Shown here piece after piece: positions 1-20,662 of a stretch of DNA of 64,000 nucleotides. The stretch comes from Musa acuminata AAA Group. Taxonomy: Eukaryota; Streptophyta; Magnoliopsida; Zingiberales; Musaceae. The first letter of the stretch is position 1; each line of letters opens with the position of its first letter. The stretch covers positions 12,338,001-12,402,000 of the forward strand of contig NC_088354.1 in assembly GCF_036884655.1 (NCBI RefSeq), written 5' to 3'. The notes under the pieces were generated by a model. That model ran no database searches and had not been told where the DNA came from. It saw only the letters and a list, made by a program, of their open reading frames with translations. A program made the position numbers and the translations under genes.

Positions 1-784
1 TTTTTCTTTAATTATCATAAACAAATATGTGTTTGAAGTGTGAATGGTTTTGATTTTTATTAATTGAAGAAAGTTCGCTAGTGGATATGAGTGACCTCAA
101 GAGATTAGGCCATCCATAAAATTACTATAAAATTAATTCTTATGTTATTTAATAATTAAATATTTAATTTTTTCTTCTAAAATTTTTTAAATATATTCTT
201 GTACTAATTCATCTCACCGATCATCGACCAATGAAAGGTTGAATTTTAAAGAAGAGCATTGGATTTAATATATCCTCCGTTGTGAAACAATTTCTTATTC
301 GAAATCTCAAGAAGAGCGTTGATTTATTTTTAGTGTAATCCATTAACTTATTAATTTTGCATCATTAGGTTTAAAATATTTAAATATGAATTGATAATAA
401 TTATTCTTCATATTTTTATGAGTCAATCTTTTTTTTTTTTGATACAAAACTAAAATAAACTAAATTAAAATGTTCCGATTAACTCATATGAGAGCATGAT
501 GAACTCAAATCTCTTCTTAAAGAAGTTTTGCTTTAGTGATGGACTCCACTCATCTCAAATATAAGAGGAAAGCAACCGAAATGAGAGTCTCTTGCCTTAG
601 CGCTCGTCTCAACTACTTGTCCCTTTTTCTTATTTTTTGTCTGTCCTATATTTATTTAGATATGTCAGAAGATGATGCTACTGCTAATATTGAACATGTG
701 TTTTCTATCATTGCATATTAATATGCATAATCTACAAAAGAAAAAGATATTGAATTTATATTAAACATGTGTTTTTCACTAATA

Positions 785-822
<38 letters not shown>

Positions 823-844
823 AATTGTTTTTTTAAAAAAATAC
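1..844. other. AT-rich intergenic DNA, no gene seen
   Basis: Very AT-rich sequence with many short A/T runs and a (TA)n tract near 791-820. A 61-codon open frame at 536-721 has no recognisable motif and I do not regard it as a gene. Confidence 0.6.
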
Positions 845-1337
845 TTTGAGAAATTCTCATAGTAACACCCCTTCATTCATAAAAAGATAATTTTATCCTC
901 GACTCCGTTTGCCTCTTAGATTGCCTTCACCTTTGTGTGCATTCCCTCACATTTTGATCGTCACCCTCATCTCTCACGATCATTATGTTTGTAATAATCG
1001 AAGAGGGCGAAGGAGAATCATCACCTGGTCGCTTGTATCTTCACGCATAAGCTCTCCCTCTTGCTTGTTACCATCGTCCACTCTTAGCTGTCTTTATCAC
1101 ACATCGTCACCCTAGCGTCCTCTCCTCTCTTCCTTTATCGTCATCTTTATTGTTGCCTGTGCATCTCGCCCTCAGTATCCTCACCCATGCCCCCTTTGTT
1201 ACCAAGGATGACAAGAATGATGGTGACGACAAGCGAAGGGTGGGAAGCCCACACACAGAGACAATGACGGACAAACTTGTAGAGGTAAAATTATTTTTTA
1301 TGAAATAAGAAATGCTATGACGGAGAAATTTATCAAA
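845..1337. mobile_element. MITE-like element with long terminal inverted repeats
   Basis: The left end (about 845-912) and right end (about 1266-1337) are imperfect inverted copies. Both contain a TTTGA-AAATT block, a TTCATAAAAA-TAATTTTA block and a GTTTG block in matching order when the right end is reverse-complemented. The interior is C/T-rich and non-coding. No open frame resembles a transposase, so it would be non-autonomous. I could not define a clear target-site duplication, so the exact ends and superfamily are uncertain. Confidence 0.5.
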
Positions 1338-1657
1338 TTTAGAGGTTTTATTTCTAGAATTTACCATATGTATAACGATGGATAGCTCGACTTACCTCAT
1401 AATGTATGTTCTGTGAGTATAATAATGATTAATGCAATGAGAATTACTGTGTTGGTTCTCTGATTTATCTCTTCCAAAGATTTGAAAAAATATATATAAA
1501 TAGAATGATAAATATATTTTTTATCATCCTTATCACATCACCTAGCAATAAAATTATGAAATCTTCATCAAAATTAACTATATGGAGCGGTACATATAAA
1601 CCTAAAAAAGAATGTTGAGAACAAACTCTAAACCTCAAAAATAAAACCATAAAAATG

Positions 1658-3290
1658 TTAGGATCGGAGCGGCATTAAGAGGGGGGGGGGGTGAATTAGT
1701 GCAGCGGTAAAGTATGGGGGGGTGAATTAGTGCAGCGGTAAAGTATGATAAACTTTTGATGATTTAAACACTTTCAGAAACTTCGTATGATAAAAGTAAC
1801 GTTTCGTTTGAAACTGTTTCGATTGCATTTTAACTTGAAGGGATACGTAAGAAGGAGACAAAGAAGTAGAGCATCAAAGTGAAGATGGTTTGCAGTAATA
1901 TAAATGACAATAAGATAAACGCAAACCGATTTATAGTGGTTCGGTCATGCGACCTACATTCACTTGCGAAGCCTTCTTCGATGAGGCTCCCAACTTCTAC
2001 TAGCAAATCACTTTGAAAGGTAAGGACAAATACCCCTCTTACAACCTTTTACAAGTGGTTCACTCTCTTACAAATTTTCAAAAAGAAAGAAGGAGGTGAA
2101 TACTTAAGCAATTGAAAACAAAAACTTGCTAAAGACTTTGCTAAGACTTTTATCTCAATCTCTTGCTTCTCAAAGGTTGTTATCTCAGTTGAGAATTGAG
2201 GGGTATTTATAGGCCTCAAAAGGATTCAAATTTGGGCTCCAAAATTTGAATTCTCTTTGGTTCCCGATGTTGGCGGTGCCACCGCCTGTCAGTGGCGGTG
2301 CCACCACCTGTCAGTGTATGACATTGGCAGTGTACTGGCGGTGCCACCGTCGGACCTCTCAGGTGTTGGGTGGTGCCACTGCTCAGTCCAGCGGTGCCAC
2401 CGCTTGGTTCTCGGGTTCTAGGCGGTGCCACCGCCTACACTATTTCAGCTCACTGGTTGGGGTCCAAACTTGGCCCAAACCAGTCCGAACTCGGGTCCAA
2501 TTGGCCCCTACTTGAGTTATAAGATTAACACCTAATCCTAACCCTACTTAACGTGCTAGCTACGAATTTAAAGATATTTTCTAAGCTATTACAAAATCCG
2601 CAAGTCAAGACTTTTTCCGGTGAGCTTCCGGCGAACTTCCGACGGTCTTCCGACGAACTCTCGGAAACCATTCTACGGACTCCCGGCAAGCTCCTAGACT
2701 TCACGATTTGATCTTGGCAAGTTCCAATGAGCTTCTTCGGCAAGCTCTGATCTTTCTCGGTGAGCTCTGTGAACTTCTAACGAATCTTCCGGCGAGCTTC
2801 CGAAAAACCCTTCGACAAGCTCCCTACTCATTCTCGGCTAGTTCCGGCAGCATTCCCGACGAACCTTCGGACTTTCGTCGAACTCTCGAACTCACAACAA
2901 ATCCTTCGCGCTTGACTCCGACACTTTGTTTCGCTTTATGTCTTCGTTGTTATCATAGTTAATCCTGCACACAAACCAAAACTCTACTCCGATCTAGACA
3001 ATTATTACAAAGCGAATTGACATTCTGTTGCCCGACACGTCATTGGTTGGCGATTTGTCCGATTCTTCGGCGCATCGTCCTCTCTTGCGGCTTGTTGCCC
3101 AATCGACGGTTGACCTCCGTAACCCCGATATCCTTGGCGCAATTCCGTTCTTGGCCCGATGCCCGACGTCCGAATCCTTCTGCCATCCAATATCCTAACG
3201 TGATCTCCTCCGGCGCAACGTCAATTCCTCCTGTGTTAACTATTTAATCCTGATCGAGTAGACCTGCATCACTCAAAATGCAGTTAAACA
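1658..3290. repeat. Degenerate dispersed repeat, probably retroelement-derived
   Basis: A gene-free block of unusual composition. It begins near a TGTTAGGATCGG motif, followed by a G-run and a 31-bp period direct duplication (copies starting near 1691 and 1722). A GC-rich part (about 2270-2440) repeats the near-palindromic motif GCGGTGCCACCG several times. A further part (about 2620-2900) is built from degenerate repeats around CTTCCGGCGA. The short open frames here follow the repeat structure and match no protein I know. The style resembles repeats common in plant genomes, but class and borders are inference. Confidence 0.45.
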
Positions 3291-4590
3291 TCTAAACACA
3301 ATCAATTAGTTTCATCATCAAAATTCGAGATTCAACAAAAAAAACCCAACTCCCATACAACAACAAGCAATATCACAACAATCTCCTATAGCCTAAAGAT
3401 AGAGGTAGAGATGGATAACACAAAAACTCAAATGAATTCTAGAAGCTTTGGGACATCATTTTCTAATTTATAGCCTACACTGCCAACCTTGATCATGGTT
3501 TTCTTTCTATTTTTTATTTAATTAAAAATAAAAAAAATTTATTTGAATTTTTTAAAATTTTTATTCTGATTCCGATTTGAATTGTTAATTTTTGAATAAT
3601 TAAAATATTTTAAAATATAAAAATATAAATTTATTTTTAAAATATATAAAAAATAGATGTATAACTATAATCACTCTAATGACTTAAAAAAATAGTTAAT
3701 ATAAAAAGGTAAAATTATAAAATTTTAATGAAGCTAAATAACTCTATAAGATTTAAATCCAAATTAATTGCTTTTAAAGTAAGTATTTAACTACTAATAT
3801 CATATCATAGACCTTATATATGTTTTATTTTGATTTTTATTATATTTAGACAGTTTAGAAACCATAATTGTCTGTTTAAAATGGTTATTACCGATTCCGA
3901 TTAGGTTTGAAATTGATGAACCATTGAATCGATTCTATTTCCGATTTGATCTATTGAATTCATTGCACATAAAATAATTTTGAATATGTATATATTCACC
4001 TTTTCCGAGTTAGCTCCTAATCAATATAATTATTTGCGTATTTTCCATAGCCATACGAAGCGAATCGAATGATATTGAAAAGGTGTTGGAAGTTTTCTTT
4101 CGTATGTGTACGTACGTGAAGATGTGTTTAGATGAGCAAATCACTTTTACGATGATATATCATCAAATCAAAATCTTTAAATGCTTGTCGTGTATCGATT
4201 TCGATAACTTATTAGACCGATATGGGTAATAAAAATATCGATTCAATTAATCTATTAATGTTAGCCATAAATCATGAGTTCCATCATTCAAACTAGTTTG
4301 TTGTTCTTTATACACGAATATAAAGAACCTTTGAGATTAGTGTTAACCTGATCAAAAATATTTACCTTGTCCTATTAATCGACGGCAGGCATTAATCAAT
4401 AGATATAATGGGGTATATTACATATTATTCTAGTAGTTAGATTCTTTCAACAATTTAGTCCCTAAATTTAAAAAAATATATTAATATCTCCATAGTTATT
4501 GAAGAAAAATATTTAATCTCATTTATTCTATTTATAAAAAAATATAATACTCATATAATTTATCGATTTTATCAATGAAAATAATGATCA
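3291..4590. other. AT-rich intergenic DNA, no gene seen
   Basis: Long AT-rich stretch with no long open frame on either strand and no recognised RNA gene or intact element. It separates the dispersed repeat from the kelch pseudogene. Confidence 0.5.
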
Positions 4591-4599
4591 TTTTAGGTA

Positions 4600-5400
4600 T
4601 TATCGATTTTACTAATAATAGCACCACCTCGAGTTGTGCTACTTCCATCGCCTCAAAAATTCTATTTACCTCACCCGATCGATCTTGTCCGATCCGAACC
4701 TATCTCTTCTTAGTAATAATCCTCTTTGTCCTTCCTAGTTTTTCATCTCTTACTTCTCGACCAAGCCATCAGTATCTGGACCTTGATGTTATCGATCCTT
4801 GGTCACTCCCACGACTTCCCACTCTCTTATCAGTTAGACACCATTGGGAGAGGGCTAGCGGTGGTTCATGGATTGGAATGGATTGGACCACCACTGCTAG
4901 GCCTTCACCGACGACATCCACATCTACGATGTGGTGTATTGAGTTTGGCATCCGTGGGGGCCCCATGCTCGACTCGTAGTGCTCCTCCTTCGTGCTCATC
5001 AGGATCAAAGGATCACTGAATGGTGTTCGTGGTCGACAGATATGAAAAGAGAAAAGAATGTGTTGTGATCGATGCTAGCCTACGATATGGCGACCAATGC
5101 ATGGGTCCACCTGCCTAACATGGCATGGGAGCTCGACGAGTATTGTAGCTTCACGCACGAGGTGTTCCATGTTCTTGATGGCTTCTCCATGATGATAGAA
5201 GCATAGATCTCGCGGACAATGGAGGCCTTTAACATGGTTGCTTGGAGGTGGGGCACCAGCGCACGTGCATGATCGATGACGATAAGAGTATGTGTATTTG
5301 CAGATGAGGGAGTAGATGGAGGTGCTACGGGAGGAGGGCAAGGGCGACAGGGCATAGCACCTACCGGCAGACCTACTTGGTGACACCAAGGTGTTGTTAA
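4600..5400 (+). pseudogene. Decayed F-box/kelch-repeat protein gene
   Basis: Fragments of a kelch-repeat F-box protein are readable in order but in different frames. About 4780-4870 gives a stretch like FPLSYQLDTIGRGLAVV, matching the family's L-FCQL-A-VG-ELVV segment. About 4880-4930 has a GWDP-type segment leading into IYDVV. About 5060-5150 gives LAYDMATNAWVHLPNMAWE, close to the family's ALAYD-A-D-W--LP-M-RERDE block. About 5150-5260 gives FHVLDGFS, then a stop, then SRTMEAFNMVAWRWG, close to the RSAEAFD---W-W block. Stops and frameshifts separate these pieces and no F-box start is intact. The members I know degrade phenylpropanoid or cytokinin-pathway proteins; whether this copy is still transcribed is unknown. 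Confidence 0.6.
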
Positions 5401-6202
5401 TATAGATAACAAAACTAGTAATAGTTGAAACAATCATTTTATCATTCGTAATATTGATAATTTTATATCTTCTATTACTAAAATTGATTATGCTTAAAGA
5501 AATATGGATACGTGGCTCACTTTCATGACTATAAGGAGGTCATTATAAAATTCTTAAATTTAGAATTCAGGATGCACAGAGGGCCTAACTATAGGGTAAT
5601 TTTTAATTAATCCGATATAATGCTTTATATTTCATGTTAGAATAAGGACAAAATGTTACAAGCTTAGAAAGATTATATTCTCTATGAGCCAGTAATTAAA
5701 ATTTTATATTTGGCAGATAGAATTAATGCTTCGTCGAATTAGTCAAACATTGTTCAGGAAGAGAAGAAGGATTCTTTGACCGAGTCAACGCGTGGAACGG
5801 TGCAACTTCGCTGCTTTTCCATGCCGTGACAGAACGTGACGCATGCATGAGTGCCCTCAGTCTCACGACTTGACTCCACTTCGCTGCGGCCAATGGATGC
5901 GCCTCTCGACGCGCAGATCACCACCACCACCGCCGCCTCGAGTGGCTCGTCGCGCTGAAGACCGGGATGGGTGATTGCACCACCCGACCGACCCTCACAC
6001 ACGCAAAACCAAACCCCACGCCCACGACGATGGCGTGCCTTTCTCTCCCTTCTCCTTCCGTGCGCCTTCCTTTTTGACCGCTGACTTCCGACACCCTTTC
6101 TCCCTCCCTCCCCCTTCATTGATGGATAGTGTCTCCCCCTTGAAGCTTCCATTACAGAGTCCTCTCCCCTCTCCCCTCCTCGTTGTCCCCCGTTATCCTC
6201 GA

Positions 6203-8253
6203 ATGGCTTCTCTTCCGGTGCTGCTTCCCTGCCTCCTCCTGCTCCTCGCCGCTTCTCCGGCCTTGTCCACCAACCCCGAAGGTGAGCTCTCTTTCCTCCC
6301 TCGCTGCTCTTCGAAGAAGAAAGGTGAGTTCTTTTCTGATTTGGGTTGGGAACAGGGGAAGCGTTGCACGCATGGAGGACGCGGCTGACGGATCCCACCA
6401 ACGTGCTGCAGAGCTGGGATCCCACCCTCGTCAACCCCTGCACCTGGTTCCATGTCACCTGCGACTCCCAGAACCGTGTTATCCGCCTGTAATTTCTTCT
6501 TCCCGTCCCCTTCCTCTCTCAAATCACCCATCTTTACCCTTTTCCCTTACCAAAGACCGAACTTTCGTTGCAGGGACCTGGGGAACTCCAACATTTCCGG
6601 CTCTATTGGCCCCGAGCTTGGCGGCCTCGAGCGCCTCCAGTACCTGTAAGTCCCTCCCAGGCTTTCTTCTTTCGTCTCTGTCCTCTGTCACCATAAAGAT
6701 GGGATCTTGATTCACGGATGGTGTCGCCTGGGTTGCAGGGAGCTCTACCGGAACAACTTCCAAGGCAAGATCCCGGCGGAGCTGGGCAACTTGAAGAGCC
6801 TCATCAGCATGGACTTGTACGGGAACCAGCTGCAGGGAGAGATCCCCAAGTCCTTCGCCAAGTTGAAGTCACTTAGATTCTTGTGAGCACATTTGCTTCT
6901 TCATTGCTCATGCACAAACATTGCTTCTTCGTCGTCGTCGAAATTACAGTATCAATTAGCTATTTCTGATCACCTTTTGGTTGCAATCATCTCTGCAGGC
7001 GGCTAAACAACAACAGGCTTTCCGGATCCATTCCCAGAGAGCTTGTCTTCCTCTCAAATCTCAAAGTCCTGTAAGGAACAATGACTTGACATCCAAATTC
7101 ATGTGTTTCTTTCACGTTTCTAAGATCTAACACCGAAGAATCTCTTCTAAATTTGTTGCAGGGACCTCTCAAACAATGATCTTTGTGGAACCATTCCGAT
7201 CGATGGGCCATTCGCCAACTTCCCCCTTCAGAGGTAATGACATTGTTTCTGAGATCTCCCAGCATATGCTAAAGAAGAACACAAATGATCCATTTATTAG
7301 TTCAATGCGGACATTGGAATCAAACTGCATTTAAAATACTAATAATTGGGGTTCCATAACCCACAACCACTGATTGGAAAATGAGGAAGAATTGAATTGG
7401 TTTGTGGGAAAGCCTATTCAACATGAACTGTCAGGTGAATAGGATTCTCATCATGTGACATTTTGGTGGCCAATTTCTGCTCTATGTATGCATCCAACAG
7501 GAATTAATCTTTAATTTGTGAACCAAACTTTTAGTTTTTGACACGTACTACCGTGCGATTATTAGATCGCGAGAAGATAAGAACAATGCTTATGTAGCTG
7601 CTACATTAGACGGCTCTATAACATATAGGTACTTTGGTGGTTGATGTAGGACCAAGGGGATGACTGCAACAGCTAGTATAAGCTTATCGTTGTCTTATCA
7701 TTTCTAAGTCATACAAACAACTGCACTTGAGGCATCCAATGGTTAAGTTCGTTAGAGATACGGTTAAGTCTCAACCGTTACAAGGAGTCGATGCAAATGG
7801 AAAACCTGATTGCAGTATTTCCAAGAATAAGATAAATTCTTAGTTGATTATATTTTGCTGAATGGCTTGGTTCTTGGATCAATTATGGTAGCACATGTAG
7901 GTTCAAGAGGAGCAAAATCAACAGTAAACGTGTTAGAGCATATTGTAACATTTCCACGCTTAAATTCACGGATCGCGGATGAATTATTGCACTCTATGTT
8001 CTTTTATCGCGGATGTTCTGCATTTTTTACTTTGAGCTCAAGTTTAAGTTGTTGAAATCATTGCTTGCATTTTCCGAAGCTGCACATCTTACTGTTTTGT
8101 CTTTCGAGGTTATTTCCCGCATGAGATCTAATCGGGTTTTAGTCATCAAAATGTAATTCCTTGCTGTTTACTTGGCATTTCAGTTTTGACAACAACAGCA
8201 GACTCAATGGACCTGAGCTGCAAGGCCTGGTCCCGTACGATATCGGCTGTTGA
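6203..8253 (+). CDS. Secreted leucine-rich repeat protein (SERK-ectodomain-like LRR1 family)
   Basis: Seven exons: 6203-6281, 6356-6488, 6574-6645, 6739-6882, 6999-7070, 7162-7233 and 8184-8253, giving 213 residues. Residues 1-23 form a hydrophobic signal peptide. An LRRNT_2 domain follows ([15 protein letters not shown], then the paired-cysteine motif [10 protein letters not shown]). About five plant-type LRRs come next ([30 protein letters not shown] and so on), mostly one per 72-nt exon as in SERK genes. A short tail ends in DIGC. There is no transmembrane segment or kinase. Similar small LRR proteins are apoplastic or membrane-associated and have been linked to defence signalling. The start was chosen because it precedes the signal peptide directly. 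Intron 6 is the only long intron (950 bp). Start, phases and stop are all consistent. Confidence 0.92.
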
Positions 8254-9441
8254 ATCCTACGTATCGACTGGTGTTGGTGCATACCGTCGTCGAGTGCTTC
8301 CAGATACTCAGAAAGATGGCTATAGTACAAAGGTTTAAGTTACAGAATCTTGGAATACCTATAATCTAATATGCTATGTTTAAAGTGTTATGTGGCAAAA
8401 GAATCTACATCAACAATGAACACATAAATTGGGATGAAGATGGGACTTGTCTTGGTTTCCTAGCATTTTTCTGAGCTGTTGTTTTAACCTTCTTGTCATG
8501 GCAGTCTTCACCCGCATATATATTTCAGCCCATATAAATATATTTGCAGGTGCAAATAGTATCGTCATTCCATTAGATCACTCGTAGCTCAACAGTGGTT
8601 CAGACTCAACGTATCAATGAGTATGATAGGTTTAGTTTGGGCAGAATCTGAAGTTAATAATGGTTGGAATAAGTTAATGTGAATTGAATCATGATGAATG
8701 ATATATTAAATATGACGAGACTCAAGTAGGAAGAAGAAATAATGTGTGAAATTATCGGGTTAATTATTAATTATCTAATATAATTAATTATCTTTAATAT
8801 TTTTGATTTTTTTAATGTTTTTTATAATTATATTAGAGATTTTTTATATTTATAAAAACAAACTATTTGGTTAATTTTTTAATCATTATTTTATAATATA
8901 TATCATTAAGCACAATTTATCTCATTTATCGTTGAGTAATCGATGATATATAAAAAATAAATATTTTATTTTTTATAAATATAAAAATATTTTTTAAAAA
9001 TACAAAAATAATCTATAATTGACTACATGTCTAACATCATACCAAGATTTGATTATGGATCGTTGACTTTCAACAAACATACAACATGAAACAGATTCAA
9101 CAATTTGCTTGCCGGACTTGAGCATCCACTGCCCGATTTAACCAAATTGGATTCATGCTTTCCGGTGCTCTAATAAATAGAATCCAGGAAATAAAAATGC
9201 AAGAACTAAGGATTTCCGAGTATACATCAAAATCAGGCATTATGACAATTGAGTGCTACAGAAGGGGAAGATAAAGGCTCGATCGGGCGGTACTACAAGC
9301 ACGATACATCGTCCAAGTGCTATTAATTGTGACGAAGATCAAAGGTACATCAAATCCATAACAGTATGGGGATGAGTTCATAGCAGCAACAGAACTGCCT
9401 GCACAGCCCTCACTTTCATAGCAGCAACAGAACTGCCTGTT
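8254..9441. other. Convergent intergenic region between the LRR and CK2 alpha genes
   Basis: The LRR gene (+) and CK2 alpha (-) converge here, so both 3' UTRs and terminators should lie in this space. The middle (about 8750-9020) is very AT-rich. Near the CK2 alpha stop, a segment containing CAGCAACAGAACTGCCTG occurs twice (about 9384-9401 and 9421-9438), a 37-bp period duplication in its 3' UTR. Confidence 0.5.
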
Positions 9442-18594
<9,153 letters not shown>

Positions 18595-19211
18595 GGCAGC
18601 GCAAAGGCCTCACGTCGGTATATACCCGGCCTCCTCCTCGTCCTCCGAAGACCTTGCCGATCGCAAAGGCGAGAGGCAAATCGGGAGGAGAGGGGAAATC
18701 TTAACAGCGATCGCGTGTAGCTTTCACGAGCGGGGGGCAAAAACGAAGAGTAAAGGAGAGGGCGACGGCGAACCGAACACGAGAGCTAGGGGAAGGCCAA
18801 TGTGGGCGCCGGTGGGTGCGACCCACGGAATCCAAAGCTCGGATCGCTAGGATGGCTCGCCCTCGCTAAGATTCCCGCATGTGACTCGTTCACGGATGAG
18901 CCGTGCCGAGCCGATAAAAATCTGGACCGGTCCTGCGGTTTGATTCGAGTTGAACCCAAACCGAACTCAGTGCAAGCTAATTGCGACTTGGCAAACCCAC
19001 CCTGCGCGGGGCCCATTTTAAGTCACCAGACGCCGAAACGAAAGGGACCAAAAAGAAGCACCGCTTTCGACACCCACGAAGAAATCAACGATACCGCCCT
19101 CGTCGGCACATTGGAATGACGGGATTAACGGTGGTGATCGTCTGATGAGTTGGGTTTGTTTTGTGGGCTCCTTTTGGGAAGTAAGCGGCAATTCTAAAAA
19201 ACGGAACCCCC
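18595..19211. promoter_or_regulatory. CK2 alpha 5' UTR and promoter region, GC-rich
   Basis: This GC-rich stretch lies directly upstream of the CK2 alpha start codon and should hold its 5' UTR and promoter. Overlapping open frames occur on both strands but none carries a recognisable motif, so I read them as composition effects. If the ORF at 19.2-19.6 kb is real, this would be a shared bidirectional promoter. Confidence 0.4.
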
Positions 19212-19573
19212 ATGCGCCAATCACGAGATCGAGAAGGTAATCGCCGGGAACGCCGTACCACCCGCGTCTCGCCCTCCTCCCTTTCCGCCTCCTGTTCCAC
19301 CACCTACGGGCTCCGCTCTCCGGCGACGTCTTCGAGCCCTCATTGCCGCAAGCGAGAGCTTATACGCAATCCCATGTTCTCTCTTCCAATCTCAGGAGGT
19401 GGTCTCGCCCTCCGCTTCCACCGCTTCTTCTGCGAGATCCTCTCGGAATGAGTTCGTAAATTGGTATCTTGACATGATCGATCGAGGAACGCCCGGTTCG
19501 ATCAATGCCGGGGCCGTATTCACCTCCGTTGACATCTCGTTATTGCGCGACCTGCCCCCCATTTATCCATTCC
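19212..19573 (+). CDS. Unidentified exon-like ORF divergent from CK2 alpha
   Basis: The open + frame that reaches 19573 has no ATG close to its start. It reads Pro-rich sequence, then RALIAASESLYAIPCSLF, then a more protein-like stretch NEFVNWYLDMIDRGTPG and SVDISLLRDLPPIYPFP. A possible donor (GTAAGC) follows at about 19577. The first part resembles an organelle transit peptide only in composition. I do not recognise the family and could not assemble downstream exons with confidence. It may be the 5' exon of a gene whose start lies in another frame, or a remnant disrupted by the repeat that follows. Confidence 0.25.
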
Positions 19574-19784
19574 CGAGTAAGCTTGCATTTTTTCGGTGGT
19601 TTCTTGTTAAAATTGGTTCAGTATCTTAAAAGTTAGGTTCTTTTTTAAGATTTTCGATGTCTGCAAGAATTCTGAATCGTGTAGCGCACTCAATAGTTCT
19701 TGATCTTGAGCTTTAAAGGGAGGTGCGGTTGATAGAGTATCTCTTTAGGATTTCAGGGTTTAGTTTGTAAAGCTAATAGCCAGG

Positions 19785-19900
19785 AAGGTGTCAGGTATCT
19801 TAGCTGGTAAAGACTTTGACAGTTTATTATAAATTCTGGACTCGAATCTCATCTTTACCAATTACCTTTTGCAAAAGAACAAGACAAAAAAGAAAGAAAC
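19785..19900 (+). mobile_element. tRNA-derived SINE-like copy
   Basis: The copy contains an A-box-like TCTTAGCTGGTAAAG and a B-box-like GGACTCGAATCTC about 35 bp downstream, then ends in an A-rich tail (about 19872-19898). The spacing and boxes match a tRNA-related RNA polymerase III promoter. A second copy of the same design is at 41.1 kb. It is too short and diverged to be a tRNA gene. Confidence 0.6.
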
Positions 19901-19928
19901 AGTAAGCCTTATCCGGATGTTGAATGTT

Positions 19929-20485
19929 ATTCAAATCAAACTTTTCAATTTCGAAAGATACCGCCTGCTACCGGGTGATACCATCAATTGGGGCTGTTTC
20001 CGCCTCATTATCATGCGAAATTGATCGGTGATGGTCGATTTCGATCGTCGTCGCCCGCTATATGGCGATATTAGTTGAAGAAGAGGGAGAAGAAAAGGGA
20101 GAACCTGGAGATCTGGCACCACTCTCCCTCAACGATCCCGATCCATCACCGACCTCCCTGACCAGATGCCATAGATGAGATGTCGCTTCGTTCTTGCCTG
20201 AGGCGACGAGGCCTTGGCGTCGTCGGCAACTTCTCCTCATCTGCGCGGGGAGAAGAAGCCTCGGTGACGTCGCCCTTATATATATATATATATGTATGTA
20301 TATATGTATGTATATATGTATGTATATATGTATATATGTATGTATTTATATATGTATATGTATGTGTATGTGTATATATATATATGTATATATATATACA
20401 TATATACATATGCATATACATACACATATAAACATATACATATATACACATGCACATACACATACACATATACATTTATATATAC

Positions 20486-20527
<42 letters not shown>

Positions 20528-20662
20528 ATACATATATATATATACATACATATATATATATACATACATATATATATATACATACATATATATATATACA
20601 TACATATATATATATACATACATATATATATATGGTACAAAATTACGAACCTTGATTCAAAG
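19929..20662. mobile_element. hAT-like MITE, TACCG family, copy 1
   Basis: The element runs from about 19937 to 20654. It starts CAAACTTTTCAATTTCGAAA with TACCG words just inside, and ends in GAACCTTG. The flanks are ATTCAAAT and ATTCAAAG, an 8-bp target duplication with one mismatch. Shared words with the copy at 46.3 kb (CAATTTCGAA, GGCAAC, GGTGACGT) show that the two are one family. The right half is a long AT microsatellite. No transposase is encoded; the long Tyr/Ile/His frames here are translations of the microsatellite. Confidence 0.65.
20276..20634. repeat. Compound TA/TATG/TACA microsatellite
   Basis: About 360 bp of alternating purine-pyrimidine repeats. The left part is TATG/TGTA-rich and the middle is TACA-rich. 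The right part is an 18-bp minisatellite of CATACA plus (TA)6, repeated about six times from about 20525. Confidence 0.9.

Noticed and set aside
5754..6458. 234-codon minus-strand frame
   Set aside because: Arg/Gly-rich shadow of the GC-rich LRR promoter and first exons; no motif, and the + strand gene is well supported.
19797..19860. Possible tRNA gene from box A/B-like words
   Set aside because: No cloverleaf can be formed and an A-rich tail follows; a SINE explains it better.
20276..20634. CRISPR-like regular repeats
   Set aside because: Simple-sequence minisatellite in a plant nuclear genome, with no unique spacers.
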